From Tubulanus polymorphus (lineage: Eukaryota > Nemertea > Palaeonemertea > Tubulaniformes > Tubulanidae), in the NCBI RefSeq assembly GCF_964204645.1, contig NC_134025.1, forward strand, positions 6,763,001-6,827,000: DNA of 64,000 bases. The letters are read 5' to 3'. The notes below the pieces were generated by a model. It did not search any database. It had not been told where the DNA came from and saw only the letters and a list, made by a program, of their open reading frames with translations. A program made the position numbers and the translations under genes. This document shows, one piece after another, positions 12,220 through 24,110 of the stretch. Every line of letters begins with the position of its first letter. Position 1 is the first letter of the stretch.

Positions 12220-15200
12220 TGCAATACACTCTTACATATACTGGTGATTATCGATAAATTATATGACAATGATTGTCATAATAATAATGTAATAAATAAT
12301 TTGACAGAAATGCTATTTACAAACACGTTTTTAACTTTTTTGGTTTAAACATTTTTAAGTAAACATAATCTTTACAATTATTTATATGACGATGACCATC
12401 ATTCTATATTTCATACACATCAATTATCTTCATATTCATCTGGGTTTTAACAATGATTACTTTATTGCTGAGTTGCTACAAAACCATCAATTTTCCACAT
12501 CATCATCATCATATCTATTTCATGTTTGTTCCCAGGTTTTTTAGCCTTACAATAATAAGAGTACTCGGAGAGCTCAAAAAGACACTAATTCGTATAAAAA
12601 TATCAAAGTTCATTTCATAAATGCCGCTGCCGCAAATGCAACACATTTATACACGGCCAGAACAATACATTTATTGTACATGTATATAAAAACTATTTCA
12701 TCATATTACAACAGTGTTGATATGGATGTTATTTGTTCGTATTGATAACGTTATTTTCTCTCTCTCAAAATAAAATTCACTTCGCACATCGATTTGAACA
12801 ATGATATAGTGACGCATAATGCATACCCTAAAATGCAACCTTAAAAACATGTATCTATGGAGCAATGTTTTTCATTATTACGTATATGGATGAGCTTTCA
12901 CACACCACGGTAGGTTTCTTGCCATCCATTTGAATGAAATCTGCCGAGCATCAAAATTCATATTTTGTATTGACTCCGATATATTCTGAGAAGCTATCAA
13001 ATGTCATGGATGGTCAGTAGATCGTATTATTAACGATTTCATCTACTGCCATATTTTCAAAATCTGACTCATTTCAATATTCTTAGCTTCACCAGATATT
13101 TATAGGGATACATTTTTCCAAATGTCATAACACACCCAACTATGGTACACTAACGTAGGCCTATTGTTTGCGAAAAATTGGCACCGATCACCAGAAAAAC
13201 AGATCAGCTTCTTACAATTTTACGATATGAGATCAATAATCACACGCATTATTTATATCATGTAGTAAAGAAAATTGATATTTTGCTGAAGTGAGAGGCG
13301 GATTCACAGACAGAAAATATTGGGTTCAAAATCCTACGCGCACACAACATATTACTAATAGTGTAGTATGTAGGCCAATGTTGTCTGATAATAGCACGAA
13401 AACATGTAGGCTTTCCTCTGTGATTCACTGAGCAGCGGGCTGATATGCCGACACCGCCGCCAGTTTTCTACGTTGTGCGTTATCGCAATACAAAAAAATA
13501 TGGTATCAAAAATACAAGCGGCACACTGCCAGCTTTGTTCATAAGTTACCACAACTTAAAAAATCTCAGTCAGTTCAGTTCTGTAGTCTTTTATTCGTAA
13601 TTGGAGGTTCGTTATTTTGGAAATTTTGATTAATCGAAGTTATCTGTCCGTTTCATAGTTTTTTTGGGGTATTCTTTGAAAAAAAAGTGATTATTCAGAA
13701 TACGATAACCGTTAGTCGCTATTAATAGAACAAAGACAGTGAATCCAGGCAAAAGCGGGTTTGCTTGTACCCTGCCTCTGAACTCGAGTTCAATCGCTGT
13801 CAACACCTTAACCTTTTGTAACTAAGGTTCAAACTCAGACAATGCAAGGCAAATGCCGATATAAAGTGCAACACATCATTTCACCTGCTGAGACAATCAT
13901 TAAAAAAAAAAGAACAAACGTAAGACATGACACGAGCGGCTCAAGCTCCACTGACAAGTATCCCTGATTTCCGTGGATGTCATGGCAAAAATACATGAAC
14001 GCGAATGATAAAGATGTACATATGAGTACTAGACAAAAAACTGACTGATCAATCAGACACAATAGTGGGTGTAACCACTGTCTATGTATCCCAATGGAGT
14101 GGTCCCGCAAACTACCACCAGCAGATTTCATTCAAAATTTCTCGCTAGAAACCGGTCCAACTTTTAACCATTTAAACATTACATAATTCGTAAAAAATAT
14201 CATATCATCTCATCCGTAAAATATAATAATTATGTATAAAATGCAGTCACAATTTTATCCGCTTGCCTGTTACGTGTTTACAGTGAAAAATAGACCATTA
14301 GTTTCCATTAACTCTTCGACCACTGAAATATCAGCGATCTTATATCAAATAGTACGCTTCGGTTCCTACAATCAACATTAGTAAATAATGTGGTGGTTTT
14401 CATTAAAATTTTGCGAGTGTACTTTCAGTCAAGTTCGACACAAATTGCACGTATAGAAACGTGTAAAACTCTCCAACAATTCTCTAATAGTTTTTACATA
14501 AATCGTAATAAAATTGATAAATATGCTCGGATGTTCGCACGAACCATTTTGAATGCTCTCTTATGTGAATGCAACTATCACACACACACATACATATTAT
14601 TATCATCATCATCATCATCATATACGTTTATATATATATATAAAATTGGTGGAAATCTTTGGTATTTTATCTGTCTCTGACCATACTGATGACCATACAT
14701 TTACGGCAAGAGAAACTGTACGAATACTATTACAACTCTTAACCCAGTTCCACGATTGTAAAATGAAACGGATGAAACTAGTTCATTTTTTAACAGGTTC
14801 CTGATACAGACATCAAGTTCCACAGTGATTTACAAACCAATGTTGTACATGTATATTGCCGTCAAAAAGGGTTTTAGAAAACGTTTTGCCCTTGCATACA
14901 TAGCATTATTGATGGATAAAACACACCCCTGGTGTCATAGGCCAGTAATAATCAAACTCTTTACGAAGCATAGATGCTCCAGAACAGCAGTTCTTCATAA
15001 ACATTTCAAACAACACAGCAGTGAAGAGCAGTTTTTATGAAATGTCGAAGACTTTTTAAAATGAAAACAATCTATGCTTTATCTCTTCTCAATATATCAA
15101 AATCATATATTTCAACAAATTCCGGCTGTTTTAAAAAAAGCGATACATTCCTTTGTTCTTGATAGTTGTCTTTTGTCTCGAAAATATGAGAACAGTTTAC

Positions 15201-15320
15201 GAGATATCGATTATCAGGAGTCAGTTAAGTATAGCAAATGGTGAAATAAATAAATAGTGAAAAATGTCTCGATCAGTTATTGGTATAAAACGTTAAATTT
15301 CAGCTAGAGGAAGCGTTTTG
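12220..15320. other. Non-coding sequence downstream of the SERTA gene
   Basis: About 3.1 kb, AT-rich, with CA, ATC and TA simple repeats at 14578-14642. It may include a long 3' UTR of the minus-strand SERTA gene. The 98-residue minus ORF at 13835-14131 has no recognisable motif and I do not call it a gene. Confidence 0.4.
14578..14642. repeat. Compound microsatellite: (CA)n, (ATC)n, (TA)n
   Basis: CA units at about 14578-14591, ATC units at 14600-14620 and TA units at 14627-14642, with short spacers. Confidence 0.8.
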
Positions 15321-16178
15321 TCAAATACCGATCAAAACTTGCATGATATGGTCCAAATCATCCGAAAGTAGATCGCCGCGACAATTCACGCCCGCGTTGG
15401 CGTACGAGTACGCGTCGTTCGTCGGAAACGCGTGCATCAGTTCGTCGGCGCTGAGCGGCGTCAGCTTCGACGTCAACGGCGAGAACAAATCTTCGTACAT
15501 CGTGACGTCGGGCACCGACGGATCCGAGTCGACGTCGCCGAATAAATCATCGACTCGTTCGACGGCGGCCGGCGACGATAGAGGAGCACATTCGTTCGAG
15601 TAGAAATCACCGACGCCGCCCGTGTTATTATTATTACTAGCGTTCGTTATATAGTCCCAAACAGATGCCGGCCATCGATTTTTACCATTACTATAACTCA
15701 CGTTGCAGTTTATATCGATAGCGTTACTAGTGCTGCTATTTTCTAGCGGAAGCAAATCTTTGTTCGATGAAGATTCGCTCGGTTTTTCGGTCGCGGTCGT
15801 CGCGTGTTGATCGGTCGGCTCGGTTACGGCTAATTTCGATTCGGGCCGTAACACGACTACCGTATTGTTCTGGGTTTGACCGCCGGACGGCGGCGGATCT
15901 AACGTCAATGCGTCCGACTGAATCGACGGTAACAAACTCGGCGTATTCGCTTTACTCAACGAAATACCTTCGCGATGAAGTTCGCCTTCGATGAATTTGA
16001 GCGTGTTGAAAATCAACACCGAACGCAACAGCGACGGTTCGACTTTCTTCACCGGAGCCGTCCGCAGCTTACACATCGATATATTGAGGATGGACTGACG
16101 TTGTTCGTGGTACGGTAGATCGTACAGACATGCATCGTCGAGCTTACGCTTCACACCGAACTGTACCGGACCCAACAT
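15321..16178 (-). CDS. SERTA-domain protein (SERTAD/TRIP-Br, Taranis-like)
   Basis: One coding exon of 858 bases encodes 285 residues. The exon opens at an acceptor (CTTTTTTTAG, exon start 16185), so the 5' UTR lies in at least one upstream exon. I chose the in-frame ATG at 16178 (MLGPVQFG) because the longer upstream frame is intron. The protein has KRKLDD near residue 12, then the SERTA domain at about 15-65 with PVKKVEPSLLRSVLIFNTLK. The middle is Ser/Thr/Asn-rich and low in complexity. An acidic C-terminus ends with DDLDHIMQVLIGI, as in SERTAD/CDCA4 proteins. Known relatives bridge PHD-bromodomain cofactors, E2F/DP and CDK4-type kinases in transcription and cell-cycle control. Codons are much richer in CG than the surrounding DNA. 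SERTAD1-3, CDCA4 and Taranis cannot be told apart here. Confidence 0.88.
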   Translation of the reverse strand: MLGPVQFGVKRKLDDACLYDLPYHEQRQSILNISMCKLRTAPVKKVEPSLLRSVLIFNTLKFIEGELHREGISLSKANTPSLLPSIQSDALTLDPPPSGGQTQNNTVVVLRPESKLAVTEPTDQHATTATEKPSESSSNKDLLPLENSSTSNAIDINCNVSYSNGKNRWPASVWDYITNASNNNNTGGVGDFYSNECAPLSSPAAVERVDDLFGDVDSDPSVPDVTMYEDLFSPLTSKLTPLSADELMHAFPTNDAYSYANAGVNCRGDLLSDDLDHIMQVLIGI

Positions 16179-16900
16179 CTCATAACTAAAAAAGAAAATA
16201 ACTGATAACATGATTTGATACGGACAGTAAGAATATCCAATGCGGTGAACTGGAATAGACATAAAATCCAATATACCATTGAAATCAATAATAACTACCC
16301 GGTAAAACAAATGTTTGTTCGTTCATCTAAATGTTTTTGGACTCTGTCTGGAGACCACCATCAAAACATAATCATTAACTACTATTTAGTATACATGTGA
16401 TGATACTATTTTCTGGTATATTTCGGTTGAAAATTAAATAAAATATATTACTTCAAGTACAGTTTATATTGTGGTAGAATTAATGTATATAATAAGAAAC
16501 CTGTCCCTGATACTACGTACCGTAATATCTGAAGTTTACTATGAACCCATAATGGTAATTCTGCTTTAACACTTACCATCTGTTCTACATTTCACAGCAA
16601 TCAGAAGTATAAATTTTTTCAGAAATATAGAAATATTTAGATATAGAACTATTTATATTTAGGCCAGTCATCGATTGAATAATTTGGAAATTCCAAGATG
16701 ATTCAAACTCACACATATTCCCATGATGAAAATAAGGAAGTTGTTGAAAGATACTAACGCAACGATAAAAGTTGTGAAAACAGCATCTATTAATAATCAT
16801 GAAAAACTATTAACCACAGTAATTCATACACTGATTGGATGATAAATCAAATTGAAAGATAACAACACGATACGAGTTTAATGAATATCAGAAAAAAAAA
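16179..16900 (-). other. 5' UTR start and intron of the SERTA gene
   Basis: Seven bases of 5' UTR (16179-16185) precede an AT-rich intron. A plausible donor, AATCA followed by GTGAGT on the minus strand, is near 16904-16910. No other content is recognised. Confidence 0.45.
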
Positions 16901-16904
16901 CTCA

Positions 16905-17310
16905 CTGATTCAACAACGATATCAAAACTCATACAAGTGCGATGCTGCTACTACAACGACCAAAAATTACATTCCTCGTGCTTTTAGCCACCGACGAGCT
17001 TACATCCCCTTGACAACCAATTTCGATACAAATTCTGATGTCTACCGAGTGAGTGAGTGAACGGGAGTAATAACAAATGAGACAACAGTAGCGCAGCATT
17101 ATTATAGATTTTTCTACTTGCGTCGCTCTCTCGTCTATGTATGACGACATTTATCCCTACAAGCGAGTGAGAGAGAGAGAGCGGGTTCTATTGAAAATTC
17201 CTATGACGTATGCAACGCATTATTACAACCCATATAACGTTAGTTACAACTAACGTTTCAAACGCAAAAAAGTTTTGCTTTCTTTTTTTATCGATGGCGA
17301 CGTCATCGAT
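16905..17310 (-). promoter_or_regulatory. Probable promoter and untranslated first exon of the SERTA gene
   Basis: Upstream of the donor near 16905 the sequence becomes less AT-rich. It has a GA-rich run at 17164-17181, TGACGT on the plus strand near 17202, a perfect palindrome at 17236-17257 and a CRE-like GACGTCA at 17299-17305. The CRE-like core lies between ATCGATG and CATCGAT arms at 17290-17310. No TATA box is certain. The start of transcription is not visible. Confidence 0.45.
17236..17257. promoter_or_regulatory. Perfect 22-base palindrome in the SERTA promoter region
   Basis: Arms AACGTTAGTT and AACTAACGTT are separated by AC. Each half contains TAACGTT-like, Myb-type cores. It could be a dimeric factor site; no factor is identified. 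Confidence 0.5.
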
Positions 17311-17320
17311 GTAGCAAAAC

Positions 17321-19050
17321 CAAAGTATTCGTTTGAAACATATTACTGGTACTTTCTTTTTTGGCTGTCGTTAAAGTAAACACTGATTAAGCCTACTGCA
17401 TTAGCTAACATTGTAAAATCAGACTAATCAGCCTCGGATAACATCGAAAATTTAATTTCAGTTGGATGGAGTCAATTGTTTAGTAAATTCTTGGAATTTT
17501 GTTCATAATAAGCTGTTATAATTGTAAATATGTCCTGTATTAGTAAACTCCAAGCAATACAGGCCTTTAATTATCTAATAAAATGATTAAATCAAATGAA
17601 AATCAAATGATTAAATCAACACTCTATGATACCAGGATGCATAACCATCCCATAATAATGAACGAATGTGATTTCGTAAGAAAAGTTCAATTAGATAGTT
17701 TTCCTTTAAACTTTCAGAATCAAGACAAACCATTTGTAAAGTGTGATCGTACACTATACGATACTCTACCCCTCATGAAGAGATACCATGAAGTTAACCT
17801 ATCCAGGTCGAGATCGTTGTAAGAATAAGTTAATAGCTCAAGTGTTGAGCAACTTTCTTTGAAATTTCATTACAATAACTTGTGAAATCAGTCGTGATAA
17901 TCATTCGAAATAAAATAATCTAATAAATCAGCTCAATTTCAGCGCTATATAAAACTTACACAATCATATCCGTTGGAAAAATGAAGTAAATCCATTATTC
18001 TCCGTTTAGCACCAATTAAATGATTGTAGAAAATAATCCTTGTTCTTTATTCCATATTCGTAGTATTAAACAAAGGAATGTCAAACCAGGAAAGACTATA
18101 TATACCCGGGCTTCCCATTGCTAGAATAGCACATTCTGACTAATCCAATAACCTAGTTTTTCTCTTGGAAAAATTGTGACAGGTAATAGCTACACATTCT
18201 TGGATTTCCGCCAAATTTCGTTTTCGGCAGTTCTTATGAAATCGGGAGACATTAAAGGTTTCTTTTCAAACTAAAAGTAAATTTTCCTACAGGAAGAACT
18301 TTACATAGGCCATGTAGGAATAATTTCACGAAAAAGTTTGAAATTCAATTCTTACAAAGACTAAGCGAGTGATGGTGAAGCTCCAGTGGGTCCGAGTGAG
18401 TCTTACACTATGATATCACATCATTTAACTTTAAATCAATGTCTAGATTTTTCCAATCAAACATTAGATCAGTGATGCATCCAGTGGGCCTTCATACATC
18501 CATCACTAGACTTATCAGTATCAACAGGGAGGTGGGAGTTCACTCCCACCTCCCTGGTATCAGATATGACCACGTACGCACATATGTACGGTTTTTCCCC
18601 AGAATCACAGTGAACCCCAGTTATGAATTGAGTTGGACACTGAAGACACCGGGGTAAAGTTAAAACAAGTCTGCTTTCCAGTCCAGTTTCATGAAAAAGT
18701 GTAAGCTTATTGTCCTCAGGCAACATGAAGTTACCACTATCAAAAATCTTAGATTCACTTTTTTGTGAAACCATCCCCCAGGCCCCGTTTCTCAAAAAAG
18801 TTGTTTAACTCAAATTTGTAGACAAACCTATTGGTTAATTAGTCAACTTGATCATGTTTTTCGATGAGGACAACAATTCAACTATAAACTACTTAACTTA
18901 TTTTATTTAAAAAGCTTTAACTTTTCCATGAAACGGAACACTGAGGTAAAAGCATTAAAAGGCACAGTAAAAACTTGGGTAGAGGCACTGGCAGAGTGAC
19001 TGGCCTACCTAAAAGAATCATGACATAGAGTAGAGAGGCACGAATCTTAC
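17321..19050. other. Intergenic sequence with a 32-base palindrome
   Basis: No recognised gene. The ORF at 17583-17822 (79 residues, plus) is open but matches nothing I know. A palindrome lies at 18525-18556. Confidence 0.4.
18525..18556. repeat. Perfect inverted repeat with 15-base arms
   Basis: CAGGGAGGTGGGAGT is followed by two bases and then its exact complement. The arms are GC-rich in an AT-rich setting and would make a very stable hairpin. It may be the core of a decayed element. Confidence 0.85.
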
Positions 19051-19077
19051 CTGGGCATTTTGCTGCACTGCTACCAT
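19051..19077 (-). other. Candidate 5' coding or leader exon ending in a strong donor
   Basis: On the minus strand an ATG at 19077 opens nine codons (MVAVQQNAQ) that end exactly at CAG followed by GTAAGA. It looks like a first-exon end. Its phase 0 end is not compatible with the SERTA acceptor at 16185, which would run into TGA. It is therefore either a non-coding leader, a different gene, or chance. Confidence 0.2.
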
Positions 19078-20374
19078 TATGAATTGCACTCCCTGGCAAA
19101 TGAGGCATACATCTTCCAAGCTTAGAAGAAAGGTACGCTACTTTTCATGTTGGACAATCATCATTGCATCAGTACGTAGCTGTTTCTATCGACTAGAGGC
19201 TCTTAGAGAGAGAAGTTGTAGTAGTTGTTGCTACTTCCTTCTTCTTCCTTCCTTCGTTTGGTTTGTTGGATCAGACTCGGAGTTCAGTTCACTTTTAGTT
19301 ACTACATTGAAAAGTTTATATCACCGTGTTATATAATCAGAATGTGAAGACCCTTAGTAGTTCATTAAAGAAAACTGGACAGAAACGATTGAATTACTCA
19401 CAGAAACTGAAAACGTGCCCTAAAACACAGAGAAAATCGTAGAAAACTCCATTTATTCCAGCAGCAGTTTTCCTTGGAGCTTTTAGTCATCGTTGTCATC
19501 GCTAGATGATTGACATGCTAGCTCCGGGCTGAATAGAATTTAGCGATTCATGGTTATTTTCAAAATCAAAATTAAATACTTCTTTGAATGATAAAGGAAG
19601 AAAAAAATTAGCAAAATTTCAGAACCGATTAAAGATTTTCAGATCAATAGCCTAATTAGCTTAAAAACAAAGGGTTAAGAATTTAAGGTATCGCTGTATT
19701 GACGTCACAGTGAATAGCCAATAATATCGCTCGACTCTAATTGGGGCACCTGTTGTGCCATATTAGGAAAATACACGAACCCTCGTAGGCGTTAAGTCTC
19801 GTCCATCATCATCCATCAAGTTAGAACCCCCAAGCCTGGATTATGAGTCCACGCCAAAATTAATGAATTGGGATGTGTAATGCGGAGGTTGCCTCATCTT
19901 GGACTTGGTCTTGTGGTCTTATAATTTTTTCTGATCCCACTTCTTAAATATCGCGAAATTCATATACGATGCCATGGGCTTGTAAATATCACTTAAATAA
20001 TATTGTATGTATATATTAGACATTGTATTACCTCTCTATCCTTTTATTGTTTTTTTTTATTGCACATCATTTTAGTTTTTTGTCTGTTTGTTGTTATTGT
20101 TGTTTTTCTTCATTCACAATTTTATACTTTGGATTTAATGATGAATAAATTGAAATTGAAATTATAAAGCTTATTCAATTCTTAATAGATGTATTTTTGC
20201 CTTGGTCACTGATTCAATATATACATAGTACTGTACTGCGGAGACTCAAACATTATAAACTACTGACTCCAGGCGTTTTGCTGCCGTTTCTATCACCATG
20301 GTAACTTCACGCTCCCACTCGTACTGTGCGTACATATAAATTACGAAAGATGGCGCAGTCGTCGCTTGGTGCAT
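19078..20374. other. Intergenic sequence ending in a LINE-like 3' tail
   Basis: No gene recognised. Pyrimidine-rich leader-like sequence lies at 19200-19290. A LINE-type tail ends near 20163. Confidence 0.4.
20040..20163 (+). mobile_element. 3' end of a LINE-like (CR1/L2-type) retroelement copy
   Basis: A T-rich untranslated stretch ends in AATAAA and tandem TTGAAA units (20144-20163), as in the short microsatellite tails of CR1 and L2 clade elements. No reverse transcriptase remains. The 5' boundary is not visible and the start given is approximate. Confidence 0.4.
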
Positions 20375-20453
20375 GCCGACGAGGTGGCCCAGTGGTTAAG
20401 GCGATGGCATGGACTCCATGTCAGTCCATCATTCATTCCCACATCATTTCGGC
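20375..20453 (+). pseudogene. tRNA-Ser-like sequence (tRNA relic or SINE head)
   Basis: GACGAGGTGGCCCAGTGG followed by TTAAGGCGATGG copies the 5' half of eukaryotic tRNA-Ser, including box A. The 3' half holds a degraded box B (ATTCATTCCC) and a tail TTTCGGC that pairs mostly with GCCGACG. The anticodon arm is disrupted and the length is only 79 bases, so a functional tRNA is unlikely. Confidence 0.5.
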
Positions 20454-23400
20454 GTAGATAGTTTTTGATCTTGTTGCATATTTCACTGCAAAAATGTGCG
20501 TCAGTGACACGTAATATTTGTGGAGGGAGGCGGGCGTGAGACGGATTTTGTTTCTGCATTAATTCAAATAATGTAAAGCACAAAACACCGAAATACAAAC
20601 AATATTCCTATGACATTTAATTCGTGGCTTGATGAATTTACTGGACTCTACCCTTTACCTTGAATTTACACTTACACAGACTGTGGCATGCGAGTTCGCG
20701 TTATCATTGAAAAGGTGGAGGCAATCATAATGGCGGTCCTTTAAATTAACACGCTTCGACTTCTTTTCCGCATCCTGACCACCTTCGTCAATACGTTCAC
20801 TTTGCCTTGGTAAGTTCGGATACGTCCTCGATATCTGGATGAATTTTGTCGCGTTTAGTAAACCCATAACCCATAAAGCGCTTGATGGACGGAAATATAT
20901 AAAATCCAAAAAAGTCTATGTCTGGCGCATCGCACTTTTTTCTCCGACTTCTGTTCTGGATCATCAGTGGATGACGATGTGAGTGTGACGTGTTTTGTAG
21001 GTACCCCCCTTCCAAAAATTTTATGTCATTTATTGCCATTGGCTTTTCCCTGCCTTAACTAACTATGTATTGATTAATTTTAATTTTACCGAATTAAGTC
21101 GTTTAAAAAAGCAGTAGGTTTAGATAAACTTCTTGCTTAGCTATGATAATGCTGAAAGGCGACACAGACTGGTTAGCAAAACAATTAATCAATAGTCAAT
21201 ATGCTTGCTTGGTTACGTTTATGTAAATACGTTAATTTTTCAATGAAATTTGAACATGTTTTTTAGGCCCCTTAAATTCAAAAATGAAAATAAACTTAAG
21301 TTGAAATGTCGAAGAAATTTAAATGCAGTAGGCCTCCAGAGTACTGCCTACTGGTAACTGAGGAACCACCTCTGTAGTCGTAGAATATTTCCTGGCCGCA
21401 GCAACGATGCTGGTCCATATTGGTTTTACACAGCTCGGGGAAAGCTTTTATGCTTTTAAGTTGAAGTTAAGTTCTCATAGTGACGAAGAATGCGTTTCAA
21501 TAGTATGCATAGCATTAATATAGATATTGATTTCTGTGCCAATTTTAACTCTTCATTATGGAAAAATTGCTCTATCACTCTCACTCTTAATTGCACTCAA
21601 TATATGATGTATCTACCTATGATCTACCTGAAATACATTTTCATACTTCAGCGAAGTGACAAGTTAAACCCGTTATGATGCAGTGATATGTTTTCTTTAA
21701 GATTCTGCTGGTTTATTACTCTCTTAGTGTTGTTAACTGGAGGGCTGCTAGAGATAAAATAGGTTTTGATTTTTGTTTTCAAAATTTTTCTGAGAACACT
21801 TATCAACAAGTTGCAGTTTTGAGAAAAAATTGTATCTCGACTTTTCATGCTCTGTGAAACTCATCTGATTAGATCTATCTTGCTATTATTTATTGCGTTC
21901 TATTATTGGAAAGATTATATCGTTGATATTTAAGCGATCCCATGTGATTTACAAGGATTTCCTTGAACTATGATTGAAGTTGTATATTGGCTGCATGACT
22001 TTTTGTGATGGAATTGCATGTCGTGCAAGTCGTGATTGTTGGCCTGGAATTAAACCATAAATTATTGATTTCTAATTAAAGAGTTACTGCAATTCCCGTG
22101 TGTTTTCGCCTTGTTACGCGAATTTTACTTATTCAAACCGGTGACGTCTTGAGCCTGTAAAATAGCGATTGCATTAAACACTCGATATTAGTTGATTATA
22201 CAAAGTGGGCCTACAATCTGATTTCCATCGAAGCATTGTATGTAATCTCCAATGAATAAGCTCTCTCCAAGAAGAGAGACAGAAGGATGTCACATGAAGC
22301 TTCTCGCAGAATGCCCAGTACTGACGTGCTTTGAGTCCACAGCATCTAGCAGCTCAAGATACCAGGCCTGCACCAACAGGGTGATATGAAGAGCTTTGGC
22401 ATTGGTGCCTCGAATACCAAGTGGTACCGAGAGAACAAATGCCCGAGACAAGTCCAGCTGCAGTAACACGTTAGATGACTGCTTCACTACTACTAGAGCA
22501 CTAGCAAATAGTTATGTTCACCATAAAGTATTTTGAACTTAATCTTTATGATATAGTTATGATTCCAATGGTTGCTCACATTTATTTTTTTCTTATCTAC
22601 GATTTAGTGTCTTTAGAATGCGAAAGTGCACATATATGGATTTTTTCATTTGCAAAGAATATGGAGCTCAAAGCAATGCGGTGTATACATTACATGGCCT
22701 GTCGTTCCACTTGTTTTATTATTAAGGCTTGTATTTCATGACACATTTTCTCATGTTGTAGCTTTCAGTATTTGTTACCTGAAGTGTCACTGCAGCAGAG
22801 AATATTGACAATGTTCACAACTTCTCGCTGCATAATTTGCCACGATAGAAGTTTCCCTTTGCGAAGAGAGTCGACAGGAAAATTAAAATGCCAATACTTC
22901 GAAGTCTGTCAAAAGAAATCGCGGAGAGACACGCCCGTCTTAGGAACATGCGACTTTTGTTAAGTGTTACGCCGACAAAAGCGACGACTATAAGCGCATG
23001 GATCGATATAAGCTGAAATACATATGGAGGAGATGCTTTAAATTCTGTCTTTTCGAGAACCAAAATATCAGTTGCGGAGATGAGTAATTTATATCTAGCT
23101 AAACCGATGGCACTTTCGCAATTGAATAAAACGTGATTATGAGGAGATTGTAAAAGTCATTACCGTCAACTGGTCACGTTTAATGTGGCTCTCCTTGTTT
23201 TCCTGATGAATCTAGAGTTGGTGGGGAGTTTTTATTTCATGAATTAATTGCCATTAACGTCAGGCCTGGTTACTTTTCCATGAACTGCCGGTACCATAGC
23301 AACTACCATCAATATAAAAGCTTTTCTAATCAAAACGATGATGGTCGCTCTTCATAAAAATGAGAGTATTTAATGTGTGAAATAGGAAAAAGTTAATTAT

Positions 23401-23859
23401 CTGGCAATAGGAATTTTTCTATTATTATTTGGTGACACTCAGCGTGTATAAACTCACTAATGCTCGGCTGTCGGTACATATGTGAATTGTACCTAATAAA
23501 TATTCTAAATCATATACTTTTATCAGGTATTTTCGTAAAAGGGATGGGGTGCTGAAATGAATTTTCATAAATTTCATTCTTGCTCTGATTTATTAAAATC
23601 CATCCGTAATCACACCCGTAATAAAAGACTTGGAAAAAGTAAAAAAAGATATCATATGTTTCAACATAGGCCTAAGTTATATTTTGGTTCTTAGCTTAGA
23701 TTCTAGCGCTTTATTTAACGCTTTTAATGGAAATTTTCAACACTTTCCCAATCTTGCAGAAATTCTATATAGGTCTAACCAATATGCACTATTTGATACA
23801 ACGGGATGCCAAATCCCGGTTACTTACGGTAATGAAACGGTGCCTTTGGTTGGCTATTT
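20454..23859. other. Intergenic sequence, no recognised gene
   Basis: Mostly AT-rich. Two CpG-retaining patches (about 22080-22160 and 22850-23010) stand out. A GC-richer segment at 22265-22500 carries a 65-residue minus ORF of unknown nature. Confidence 0.4.
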
Positions 23860-23899
23860 CGTCGACTGTCACTAGAGAGAGTTACGATGCTCGAATTGA

Positions 23900-24110
23900 G
23901 AACGGGCTGTAACTAGAATTCACACATTGTGACGCGCTCTGCTGCCACAGGTTTATCACGTGGCTCTCTGTCTCACAACTCTCACTCTGTTACAATTGTT
24001 CTCCAGTTTCTGAGCACTCATCAACATCATCTCTTGTGTATCATCGACTGGTCAGCAATTTTGAGTTCAGTGATTTACACAGTTTCATCAGAAAACTGTT
24101 CGTTACGACC
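23900..24110 (+). other. Candidate untranslated first exon
   Basis: A less AT-rich block with CTCACTCTG-type initiator-like sequence ends in TACGACC followed directly by a consensus donor GTAAGT at 24111. The next annotated gene on this strand is the glutamate transporter 31 kb away, so this could be its leader exon. No transcript evidence; the 5' limit is a guess. Confidence 0.25.

Noticed and set aside
13835-14131. 98-residue minus-strand ORF with hydrophobic stretch
   Set aside because: Hydrophobicity comes from T-rich codons; no family or splice context.
15343-15603. 86-residue plus-strand ORF
   Set aside because: Lies wholly opposite the CG-rich SERTA exon; its openness follows from that codon usage.
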